A DNA stretch of 5,772 bases from positions 1 to 5,772 of the forward strand of contig VGDA01000257.1 in NCBI GenBank assembly GCA_016869915.1, given 5' to 3'. The notes below the pieces were generated by a model. The model saw only the letters and a list, made by a program, of their open reading frames with translations, was not told the DNA's origin and did no database searches. Below, piece after piece: positions 1-5,720 of this stretch. The position numbers and the translations under genes are program-made. How positions within the stretch are numbered: the stretch's first letter is position 1; every line of letters begins with the position of its first letter. The stretch is from Alphaproteobacteria bacterium. Lineage in GTDB: Bacteria; Pseudomonadota; Alphaproteobacteria; CACIAM-22H2.

Positions 1-1
1 G

Positions 2-241
2 GAGATCGAGGACGCGGGTGGCATCGCCCATGGCGCATGCTCCGGCCCGCTCGGCCGCGCGCGCATGGAGCTGCTCGAGCAGCCGGGCGAGGACCTCTGG
101 CTCCTGCCCTGCCCGCGCGCGCTCGACGTGGCGCCGCCCGGCGACTGGACGCTCGCGCTGCGCCGCGACCCATCGGGCCGCGTCGCCGCGATCGATGTCG
201 GCTGCTGGCTCGCGCGGGGGCTGTCCTACGTGCGGGCGTGA
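2..241 (+). CDS. C-terminal end of an unidentified protein, possibly a serine hydrolase (partial, 5' end outside window)
   Basis: An open frame enters from the left edge at base 2 and ends at TGA 239-241, giving 79 residues. It reads as genuine protein: alternating hydrophobic and charged residues, an ELLEQPGEDLWLLPCPRAL stretch, then DWTLALRRDPSGRVAAIDVG and a final GCWLARGLSYVRA. The strand-like pattern ending in a Gly-Cys-Trp-Leu-Ala-Arg segment resembles the small C-terminal beta domain that follows the catalytic domain in some beta-lactamase-like serine hydrolases. That assignment is from memory of the pattern, and no catalytic residue lies in the visible part. Third codon positions are almost all G or C in this frame. 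The ATG at 65 inside the frame could start only a fragment and is probably internal. The toxin-antitoxin pair on the same strand starts 125 bases downstream, so the two are not obviously one operon. Confidence 0.55.
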   Translation, partial: EIEDAGGIAHGACSGPLGRARMELLEQPGEDLWLLPCPRALDVAPPGDWTLALRRDPSGRVAAIDVGCWLARGLSYVRA

Positions 242-366
242 GGGGGAGCGCCGCGGCGGCGTAGCACCGATGCGGGGCCGGGCTACGACGGGCAGGAAGA
301 GCAGGACCGGACACGGTTCGTCCATCATGGAGCCGATGGCATAGCGCGTGGCGTTAGTATCGGGGC
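242..366. other. Intergenic region upstream of higB
   Basis: No gene is supported here. A perfect 10-base GC palindrome (CGCCGCGGCG, near 248-257) lies just after the stop at 241, but it has no loop and no T-run, so I do not call it a terminator. TAGTAT at 355-360 looks like a -10 element 6 bases before the higB ATG. No good -35 is visible, so a promoter is only suspected. Confidence 0.4.
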
Positions 367-1068
367 ATGATCAAATCCTTCCGCAACCCGGCCGCACGCG
401 CCGCGTGGGATCGCCGCTACACGAAGGGCGTCCCGGCGGACGTGGTGCGAGTCGCCCATCGCAAGTTGCTGCAGGTCCACCATGCCCGATCGCTCCGCGA
501 CCTCCAGGCGCCGCCTGGCAACCGCCTCGAAGCCCTGCGCGGGGACCGCGCGGGCCAGCGCAGTATTCGGGTCAACGACCAGTGGCGGATCTGCTTCCGC
601 TGGTCGCAAGGTGACGCGCACGACGTCGAGATCGTCGACGACCGCCGGCAGGAAGGGACGCAAGAACGCCGATTTCCCGCCCGTCCATCCCGGCACGATC
701 CTCGTGGAGGACTTCATGCGGCCGCTGGGGCTCAGCCAGTACGCGCTGGCCCGCGAGATCGGCGTGCCGCAGATCCGGATCAGCCAGGTCGTCAACGCGA
801 AGCGCGCGATCTCGCCCGACACCGCGCTGCGCCTGGCCCGCTATCTCGGGACCTCGGCCGAGTTCTGGATGGGCCTGCAGTCCGGCTACGACCTCGAGGT
901 CGCCCGGGAACGCGCCGGCTCCGAGATCGAGAAGCGCATCGTCCCGCGCGCGGCGTGAGGGGGAGGCGCAATCCAGCAGCGCTTGCTAGCTCTCGATCTC
1001 CCGGGAGAGCGCCAGCGACAACGGCTCCAGTGCGACGCGGTCGCCGATGCGGCGTAGCCGGACCTTGA
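367..1068 (+). CDS. higB: HigB-type mRNA-interferase toxin whose normal stop codon is missing
   Basis: The first 91 or so residues are a full HigB/RelE-superfamily toxin, which in this family cleaves mRNA on the ribosome. Seen: the canonical MIKSF start, a helical segment with RKLLQVHHARSLRDLQ (about residues 33-48), PPGNRLEALRGDRAGQ (about 50-65), and the core strand SIRVNDQWRICFRW with GDAHDVEIVD. HigB proteins normally stop one or two residues after EIVD (often EIVDYH). Here the frame instead continues with DRRQEGTQ and stays open to TGA 1066-1068, running through higA in another frame. The tail beyond about base 645 has shadow-like composition and no homology I can see. No Shine-Dalgarno precedes ATG 367; TAGTAT at 355-360 is close enough that a leaderless transcript is possible. 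It could be a decayed toxin, a toxin-antitoxin fusion by frameshift, or a sequence error. The HigB assignment is firm; the 3' end is not. Confidence 0.72.
   Translation: MIKSFRNPAARAAWDRRYTKGVPADVVRVAHRKLLQVHHARSLRDLQAPPGNRLEALRGDRAGQRSIRVNDQWRICFRWSQGDAHDVEIVDDRRQEGTQERRFPARPSRHDPRGGLHAAAGAQPVRAGPRDRRAADPDQPGRQREARDLARHRAAPGPLSRDLGRVLDGPAVRLRPRGRPGTRRLRDREAHRPARGVRGRRNPAALASSRSPGRAPATTAPVRRGRRCGVAGP
611..958 (+). CDS. higA: HigA-type antitoxin, XRE/HTH DNA-binding protein (start uncertain)
   Basis: This is the antitoxin expected just downstream of higB. HigA binds and neutralises HigB and represses the operon. Seen in frame: the family N-terminus NADFPPVHPGTILVEDF, the HTH with LSQYALAREIGVPQIRISQ and VNAKRAISPDTALRLARYLG, the signature SAEFWMGLQSGYDLEVAR, and an RAA end at TGA 956-958. 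The frame is open far upstream, but no ATG, GTG or TTG lies where HigA should begin (around 650-665), although AGGAAGG at 650-656 looks like its ribosome site. Codon AAG at 653 sits where ATG would give MGRKNADF. GTG 611, used here, keeps the whole domain (115 residues) but has no good ribosome site. ATG 716 has an excellent one and would give 80 residues with the HTH but without the HPG segment. ATG 482 is probably too far upstream, since it lies inside the toxin core. Confidence 0.8.
   Translation: MTRTTSRSSTTAGRKGRKNADFPPVHPGTILVEDFMRPLGLSQYALAREIGVPQIRISQVVNAKRAISPDTALRLARYLGTSAEFWMGLQSGYDLEVARERAGSEIEKRIVPRAA
706..710 (+). promoter_or_regulatory. Shine-Dalgarno GGAGG for an internal higA start at 716
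   Basis: GGAGG is followed by five bases and then ATG at 716, in the higA frame. It is the only well-placed ribosome binding site and start codon combination in that frame. It may allow synthesis of an N-terminally shortened antitoxin now that the normal start is absent. It also overlaps coding sequence, so it may be chance. Confidence 0.45.
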
Positions 1069-3664
1069 AGCCCGTGCCGGGCCTGCCGGCGTCCTCGCCG
1101 AACCAGCGACGCAGGATGCCCGGAAGAAGATTCTCGCGCGCGCCCCTGCTCGCGATGACACGGTTCACGGCGATCTTGCGCACGCAGGCGACGACGCACG
1201 CGCCGTCCACGATGGCATCGAGATCGCCGCGCGGGAACGCGGCGCCGTAGGCACCACCCGGCAGGAAAAGGATCGGCTGGCCGCCCGCGTTGCGCTGCAC
1301 GTTGCAGACCAGGTCGCGCGCCTGGCCCAGCAGTTCCGCGATGCGCCACTCCACGATCTCCGCCACGAGGGCGGCCAGGCCGGGCGCGGGCGATGGCGCG
1401 AGACCGAAGTCATCGCCATCGAGCGCGAGCAGCGCCCTGCCTGGGCTCGCAACGAATCGCACGAGATCCGGCGCGGCCTCGGTGCGGATCCAGCCTGCGA
1501 TGGCATGAGCGTCCTGGCCGTCCAGCGGAAGCGCGTCGGCTGGCGCGCCGCTGCGTCGCCTGGCATCGGGCAGTTCGCTGGCGAGTCGATCGATCGCGAC
1601 GGGCTCGCCCCCGGGCGCGGCGGACAGAAGCGCGCGGAGCAGGAGCGCCTGCGCGAGGGCGATGCGCTCGAGCTTCGCGAGGCCCGTGCGATGCGCCTCG
1701 ATGGCGGCTCCGTCATCGCCAAGCACGCCCATGCGCAGCAGGAAGCCGCACCACCCGCCCTCCCCGCCCGCGCGCGGCGAGAAGCCCGCATGGAAGACGT
1801 CGAGCGCGCTCGGCCGGCGGCCATGCCGCTCGAGGAAGTCGCGGAAGAAGCCCTCCATCAGCGAGGCATTGCGCCGCGGCTCGAGGAGCGCACGCAGCAT
1901 GTCGAGCGCCTCGAGCTCGTAGGTCACCTCGCAACCCGGAGGCAGCACGATCCGCCCCGCGCGGATGGCCTCGAGGACCTCCCGCATCGCGCCCCTGCCC
2001 GCTTCCTCGCGGCCAAGCATGTCGGCCATGGCCGCGAGCTTCGACAGGAAGGCGCGATGGTTGCCGATGTAGTCGATCACGACGAGACGAGGCTTGCCTT
2101 CGGCGACGCGCAGGCCGCGGCCGAGCTGCTGCATCCAGACGATCGGGGACTCCGTCGGCCGGAGCATGAGCACCGTGTCGACCAGGGGGACGTCGACGCC
2201 CTCGTTGAACATGTCGACCGCGAAGAGCACCTGCAGGTCGCCGCCCTGCAGCCGCTGGAGCGAGCTCGCCCGCGGGGCGCTGCCGGGGCCGGCATGCACC
2301 GCCGCCGCGGCGATGCCCTCGCGCCGGAAGAAGGCGGCCATGAAGTCCGCATGGCCCTGCGAGCAGCAGAAGGCGATGCAGCGCTTGCCGCCAAGCTTCC
2401 GGAACTGGGCGAGCGCGTTGCGCGCCCGCGCCTCGGTCGCGACTGCCGCGTCGAGCGCACCGGGATCGAAGCGGGCGTTGCGCCACGGGATGTTCGCGTA
2501 GTCGACCTCGTCGGGGACGCCGAAATAGCTGAAGGCGCAGAGCTGGCCGGCGTGGATTCCCTCCGCGATGCCGCGCTGGAAGACGAGGTTGCCCTGGCAG
2601 AGCGCGAGCAGGTCCGCGCCATCGCCGCGATCGGGCGTCGCGGTCAGGCCGAGCAGGAAGCGCGGCCGGAAATGCGCGATCACCCGGCGATAGGTGTCGG
2701 CGGCGGCGTGGTGGAACTCATCGACGACGATGTACTCGAAGGCGCCGGGCGCGAAGCGCGCGAGATGCGCCTCGCGGCCCAGCGTCTGCACCGACGCGAA
2801 GACGATGTCCGCGTCTCCTTCGCGCCGCCCCGCGCCAAGGCGTCCGATCCGCGCCGCCGGATGCACCCTCCGGAAGGTCGCGACGGCCTGGTCGAGGATC
2901 TCCTCGCGATGCGCGACGAAGAGGATGCGGCGGAATTCCCTGCTGTCGAAGGCGGCGAGCCATGTCTTGCCGAGGCCGGTCGCGAGCACGACGAGGCCGG
3001 CCCCGAACCCTTCCGCGCGCGTGCGCGCCAGCGCCGCGAGCGCCTCGCGCTGGATGCCCCGTGGCTCGGGCGGCGGCAGCGGCGCCTCCGCGGGCACGCC
3101 GTGCTCCTGCAGTTCGCGCGCGACGCGACGCGCCTCGTAGCGCGCGATCCAGTCGTCGTCGACGCGCGCGACCGCGTAGTCGGCGAGGAGGCGCTCGAAG
3201 CCCTCGCGGATCTCGGCGAAGCCCGTCGGATCGCGCCGCGCGGCGACCCGGTAGTTCCACTCGATCGAGGTGGTGAGCGCGGGCGCGGAGATGTTCGAGC
3301 TGCCGACGAAGGCGACGCTCTCGCCCATGCCGTCCTCGCTCTCGAGGAAGATGTAGCTCTTGAGATGGAAGCCGACGCCCCGCGACTGGTGGATGCGGAG
3401 GTCGAGGTCGCCCGCAAGGTCGAGCAGTCGGCGCAACGCGACGGGGTCCGTGACGTCGAGATAGTCGCCGACGAGGATGCGCGCCTTGCCGCCACGCGCG
3501 AGGAAGTCGCGGAGATGCTCGACGACGAGCTGCGCGCCGCTGTCGAGCAGGAAGGACACGGCGATGTCGCATCGCGCGGCGCGATCGAGATGCGCGACCA
3601 AGTGCGGGAGAAGCGCGTCGGCGCCTCCCGCGACCAGGCCCGATCCCTCCGGCAACTCAGGCAT
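986..3664 (-). CDS. PLD-like nuclease / SF2 DEAD-DEAH helicase fusion protein, probable defence gene
   Basis: This 892-residue protein looks complete. Residues 1-140 form a phospholipase-D-like domain: GFHLKSYIF (H100, K102), then FVGSSNIS (120-126) and IEWNYRV. The Asp of a strict HxKx4D motif is absent. Residues 200-350 are the ATPase lobe: Walker A ATGLGKT (228-234), DEFH (315-318), LTATP (340-344). The second lobe has FNEGVDVP (486-493) and QQLGRGLR (512-519). The C-terminal third (about 600-880) carries FFRDFLERHGRRPSALDVF, PILFLPGG and ENLLPGILRRWFGEDAG with RPGT. I remember this extension from other helicases of this build but give it no formal name. Such proteins are expected to unwind or translocate on nucleic acid and may cleave it, and they are common in defence islands. 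ATG 3664 is 20 bases after the preceding stop and lacks a clear ribosome site, so coupling to upstream translation is likely. The TAG stop at 986-988 is convergent with higA. Confidence 0.9.
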   Translation of the reverse strand: MPELPEGSGLVAGGADALLPHLVAHLDRAARCDIAVSFLLDSGAQLVVEHLRDFLARGGKARILVGDYLDVTDPVALRRLLDLAGDLDLRIHQSRGVGFHLKSYIFLESEDGMGESVAFVGSSNISAPALTTSIEWNYRVAARRDPTGFAEIREGFERLLADYAVARVDDDWIARYEARRVARELQEHGVPAEAPLPPPEPRGIQREALAALARTRAEGFGAGLVVLATGLGKTWLAAFDSREFRRILFVAHREEILDQAVATFRRVHPAARIGRLGAGRREGDADIVFASVQTLGREAHLARFAPGAFEYIVVDEFHHAAADTYRRVIAHFRPRFLLGLTATPDRGDGADLLALCQGNLVFQRGIAEGIHAGQLCAFSYFGVPDEVDYANIPWRNARFDPGALDAAVATEARARNALAQFRKLGGKRCIAFCCSQGHADFMAAFFRREGIAAAAVHAGPGSAPRASSLQRLQGGDLQVLFAVDMFNEGVDVPLVDTVLMLRPTESPIVWMQQLGRGLRVAEGKPRLVVIDYIGNHRAFLSKLAAMADMLGREEAGRGAMREVLEAIRAGRIVLPPGCEVTYELEALDMLRALLEPRRNASLMEGFFRDFLERHGRRPSALDVFHAGFSPRAGGEGGWCGFLLRMGVLGDDGAAIEAHRTGLAKLERIALAQALLLRALLSAAPGGEPVAIDRLASELPDARRRSGAPADALPLDGQDAHAIAGWIRTEAAPDLVRFVASPGRALLALDGDDFGLAPSPAPGLAALVAEIVEWRIAELLGQARDLVCNVQRNAGGQPILFLPGGAYGAAFPRGDLDAIVDGACVVACVRKIAVNRVIASRGARENLLPGILRRWFGEDAGRPGTGFKVRLRRIGDRVALEPLSLALSREIES
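3646..3664. repeat. 19-base direct repeat at the helicase start
   Basis: The plus-strand sequence cctccggcaactcaggcat encodes the first residues of the helicase (MPELPE). It recurs at 3837-3855 with a single mismatch, 191 bases away. Confidence 0.8.
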
Positions 3665-3840
3665 CGCCCGTCCCGCGCGCGCCTTCAGTCATGCGACGCG
3701 ATCCAGATGCCGTGCGCCCAATAAGTCCTGGCGGGCTCGCCCTTGGGGGCGCTGCGCACGAGGGACCGGCGCTGCTGGTCGATCGCGGCGACCGAGGCGG
3801 CGATGCCGCGCTCGCCGCCGGCGATGGCGGCGGCGGCCTC
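3665..3840. repeat. Diverged direct repeat, copy 2 (176 bases)
   Basis: This matches 5545-5720 over the same length without gaps. Identity is highest in the first 48 bases, which contain the tail gene stop and about 20 non-coding bases (cgcccgtcccgcgcgcgcc against cgcccgtcccgcacgcgcc). The block ends exactly at the helicase start codon. Confidence 0.8.
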
Positions 3841-3855
3841 CAGCAACTCAGGCAT
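3685..3855 (-). CDS. Small 56-residue ORF, paralogue of the protein at the right edge (tail copy 2)
   Basis: The ORF runs from ATG 3855 to TGA 3685-3687. Its last 51 residues align without gaps to the C-terminus of the partial gene at 5565-5772, with 32 of 51 identical by hand count. Shared motifs are RRSLVR, APKG and GIWIA.HD. I do not recognise the family: the protein is Ala-rich at the start, basic in the middle, and has no signal or membrane segment. The start MPELLE is itself a repeat of the helicase start MPELPE. No ribosome site precedes ATG 3855. An overlapping short frame from 3949 carries sequence resembling the region upstream of the match in copy 1, so this ORF may be the 3' part of a longer gene broken by one extra base near 3856-3862. 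Function unknown. It is probably cotranscribed with the helicase, which begins 20 bases later. Confidence 0.6.
   Translation of the reverse strand: MPELLEAAAAIAGGERGIAASVAAIDQQRRSLVRSAPKGEPARTYWAHGIWIASHD
3837..3855. repeat. 19-base direct repeat at the start of the small tail ORF
   Basis: The sequence cctccagcaactcaggcat differs at one base from the start of the helicase gene at 3646-3664 and encodes MPELLE. It replaces the sequence present at the same point in tail copy 1, so it looks copied from, or into, the helicase start. Confidence 0.8.
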
Positions 3856-3949
3856 GGGCGGGCATCAGGTTTTCCCCGACATGCTGGCAGGGGTGCCGAC
3901 GTGCGTGGTGCGCATGCGCGATCTCCGGTCCATGCACGGTCGGGTACAT
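3848..3949 (-). CDS. Short 33-residue ORF, likely the displaced 5' part of tail copy 2
   Basis: ATG 3949 follows AGGTGA by seven bases, and that site overlaps the stop of the upstream gene (TGA 3957-3959), so translational coupling is plausible. The 33-residue frame ends at TGA 3848-3850. Its end CQHVGENLMPA resembles PQHWILIPV in tail copy 1, just before the region shared by both copies. Skipping one base in the G/C run at 3856-3862 would join it to the 56-residue ORF and give one 87-residue protein. Whether the short frame is translated alone is unknown. Confidence 0.35.
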   Translation of the reverse strand: MYPTVHGPEIAHAHHARRHPCQHVGENLMPAHA

Positions 3950-3956
3950 GACGCAC

Positions 3957-5169
3957 TCACCTTGCATCCGCTCCACCCGGCGCGGGAAGGGCTACGACCA
4001 TGACGCGTCGCGTGTATTCGGTCATGAACTCCGAAACGTCGTCCAGATCGCCCTGAGGCACTGCATTCCTGAGCCACGCCATGCCGCGATGCACCGCGAC
4101 GCCCGCGCCCAGGCCGGCGACAAGGCCGACCCATGCCGGTCCTCCCACGAGGGCGGAGACACCAAGCAGCGTCGCCGTTCCGGCGCCGCCCTGCACGAGG
4201 CCGAAGGCGGCAGCCGCGAGGTCTGCACCCGGGCTGGCGGCCTGCTGGTAGGCGCGTGCAAGGCACGCGACTGCGACGATCGCGAGGAACGGGCTGGCTG
4301 CCGCGATCGTGGATATTGCGAGCGAGGACGCGAGCCCGGTGACGCGCTCGATATCCGCGCGGTTCCAGCCAAGTGCCACGGCGATCGCCGCGATCGCGGC
4401 GCCGACGACTTCCGTCGCGGTGAACGTCGCCATGTCCTTGATCCATGCGACCGGTATCCCGTAATCGGCGGACAGGTGCGCTGCCACCGCATCGAAGCTT
4501 GCCTTGTCGAAGGTCATGACGGGCAACCCCTTGGGCGTCACCACGTCCTTCCAAAGCGCCGACGCGTAGCCGGCGACCTGCTGCGCGAGATCGTCTCCAC
4601 GCGCCGCGGCGGCCTCGCCCGCCGCCCTCCAGGCACCGAGAAGATCATGGCCACCATCGAACAGGCGGTGGTCTGCACCTCCCACATGGGTCTTCGCATA
4701 GACCGCATCCATCGCCCGGTCATAGAGCGTCGCCTTGCCGCCGCCGTAGGTCGCGCGCATCCAGCGATCCATCGCGAGGGCATAGTCGGTGCCGAGGACA
4801 GCATTGCCCATGCGCGCGGCGAGATCGCTGGCCGAGCCTGCCGCATCCAGCGCGCTCCGCGCGCCGGCACGGGCCCGCCGGGCAGCCGCTCCCGACATCA
4901 CGCCGAACCGATGCGCGACGGCCTCGACCCCGGGCGGCATGCGGGTCAGGACGAACGCGGACACGGCCTCCGCACCGCGCAACGAGGCGCAGCCCACCGA
5001 TCGCGCAAGACCCGCAGCGGCCGAAAGCTCCCCCCACGCTTCGCAGAGATGGCGCGCAGGCGTCTTCGAGGGCTTGCCGCTGGCGGCGATCCGCGCGGGC
5101 TGGCGACAGGTTCCCACGACGGACCACCAGCGGCATGTCGCGCAGCTTCTCATCGGTGATCTCCCGCAT
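3957..5169 (-). CDS. Unrecognised approximately 400-residue protein with hydrophobic C-terminal half; N-terminus in another frame
   Basis: The main frame is well supported from about 5030 down to TGA 3957-3959. I do not recognise the family. The first half is soluble and Ala/Arg-rich, with YGGGKATLYDRAMDAVYAKT and a histidine-rich ADHRLFDGGHDLLGAW that could bind metal or be catalytic. The second half has three or so membrane stretches: VVGAAIAAIAVALGW, then SSLAISTIAAASPFLAIVAV, then the Gly-rich LLGVSALVGGPAWVGLVAGL. It ends in a charged tail. The main frame has only a TTG (5198) or a poor ATG (5153) upstream, followed by rare codons and shadow-like residues. ATG 5169, one frame over, gives MREITDEKLRDMPLVVRRGN, which reads as protein. 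Joining the two needs one base skipped between about 5105 and 5030, for example in the run of six G at 5035-5030, giving about 403 residues. It lies 50 bases after the small membrane gene and is probably in an operon with it. Confidence 0.65.
5030..5035 (-). other. Run of six G (minus strand) at a likely frame junction
   Basis: On the minus strand GCGT is followed by six G and then AGC. With five G, the N-terminal frame starting at ATG 5169 would run directly into the long downstream frame (SVG then ELSAAAGLARS). The tract is a candidate site for a sequencing error, a mutation or slippage. GC content at third positions suggests the switch could also lie further upstream, up to about 5105. Confidence 0.4.
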
Positions 5170-5219
5170 TCATGCCGGGCATCGTTGCTCCGCCACAAGA
5201 TCGGAGCGGGTGGCGCAGG

Positions 5220-5531
5220 TCACCATTTCACCAGCTTTCCAATCATCTTTCCGATCGTGCCGCCCAATTGGAACCCGACCCAGAAGGCGGGCATCGCGGG
5301 AAGAAGGGAGAGGGGGCCCATCAGGGGAAACAGGAGCGCGCCGAACATGGCTGCGGCGATACAGCCACCGGCGATGGAACCTGCCGCAGTCCAAGTTACC
5401 TGCTCGATCCGACGCGTGTTCACTGCTGGCCGCGTGATCGCAACTTCCTGCTGGATTTCGCGCCGGTGCCGTGACGTCAAGGCAGCGTAACCTCGGCCCA
5501 GCGCGCGCATGTATCTCTCGAAGCCGCTCAT
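5220..5531 (-). CDS. Small two-helix membrane protein, 103 residues, function unknown
   Basis: ATG 5531 is chosen because GGGAGG lies six bases upstream. An in-frame start at 5558 would add nine residues but overlaps the preceding gene's stop and has no comparable site. The first 44 residues are basic and helical (ALTSRHRREIQQEVAITRP), followed by two hydrophobic segments at about 45-70 (VTWTAAGSIAGGCIAAAMFG) and 73-97 (LSLLPAMPAFWVGFQLGG). The protein ends in KMIGKLVKW at TGA 5220-5222. Glycines recur every few residues (GSIAGG, GFQLGGTIG), as in glycine-zipper or small pore-like membrane proteins. No signal peptidase site is evident, and a cytoplasmic basic N-terminus is likely. It sits 33 bases after the tail gene and 50 before the larger membrane-associated gene, so the pair probably works together at the inner membrane. 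I cannot assign a family; a holin-like, immunity or effector role would be a guess. Confidence 0.75.
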   Translation of the reverse strand: MSGFERYMRALGRGYAALTSRHRREIQQEVAITRPAVNTRRIEQVTWTAAGSIAGGCIAAAMFGALLFPLMGPLSLLPAMPAFWVGFQLGGTIGKMIGKLVKW

Positions 5532-5537
5532 GGCCAA

Positions 5538-5542
5538 CCTCC
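5538..5542 (-). promoter_or_regulatory. Strong Shine-Dalgarno of the 103-residue membrane gene
   Basis: The minus strand reads GAGGGAGGT followed by TGGCC and ATG 5531, with the GGAGG core six bases from the start. This decides the start at 5531 over the in-frame upstream start at 5558. The equivalent bases are missing in front of the helicase, where the duplicated block ends directly at the ATG. Confidence 0.75.
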
Positions 5543-5544
5543 CT

Positions 5545-5720
5545 CGCCCGTCCCGCACGCGCCCTCAGTCATGCCGCGCGATCCAGATGCCGCTCGACCA
5601 GCGCAACGTCTTCGGGGCGCCCTTGGGGGCGTTGCGGACCAGGGATCGGCGCTCGCGGTCGAGGCCGTCGACCGAGGCGGCGACGCCGCGTGCGCCGGCG
5701 GCGACGATGGCGGCGGCCTC
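5545..5720. repeat. Diverged direct repeat, copy 1 (176 bases)
   Basis: This is the partner of the repeat at 3665-3840, in the same orientation. It covers the 3' end of the partial tail gene, its stop, and the non-coding bases up to the ribosome site of the next gene. Together the two copies bracket the two membrane-type genes. Confidence 0.8.

Noticed and set aside
248..257. GC palindrome CGCCGCGGCG after the first gene as a terminator
   Set aside because: It has no loop and no T-run, and similar GC palindromes are expected by chance here.
18..344. 108-residue plus-strand frame at the left edge
   Set aside because: It is Arg, Ser and Ala-rich and out of frame with the more protein-like reading that ends at 241.
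325..822. 165-residue minus-strand frame opposite higB and higA
   Set aside because: It mirrors the toxin-antitoxin genes, whose plus-strand products match known families closely.
959..985. Possible bidirectional terminator between higA and the helicase (AGCA...TGCT around 976-986)
   Set aside because: The stem is only about four bases, with no T-run on either side, so it is too weak to call.
1505..3724. Very long open frame (739 residues) on the plus strand opposite the helicase
   Set aside because: High GC keeps the antisense frame free of stops. The predicted protein is a monotonous mix of Arg, Ala, Glu and His with no motif, while the minus strand carries all the helicase motifs in order.
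3910..3919. Perfect 10-base palindrome GCGCATGCGC
   Set aside because: Short palindromes of this kind are common by chance in GC-rich DNA, and nothing else marks it as an operator.
3477..5159. 560-residue open frame on the plus strand opposite the membrane-type genes
   Set aside because: Composition is Arg, Ala, Gly, His and Cys-rich without domains. The opposite strand gives believable proteins with a strong ribosome site and paralogy.
5153..5198. TTG 5198 or ATG 5153 as the start of the approximately 400-residue gene
   Set aside because: The residues that follow (many Cys, Trp, Arg and Ser, with AGA, ACA and TCA codons) look non-coding, no ribosome site is present, and ATG 5169 in the next frame gives a better N-terminus.
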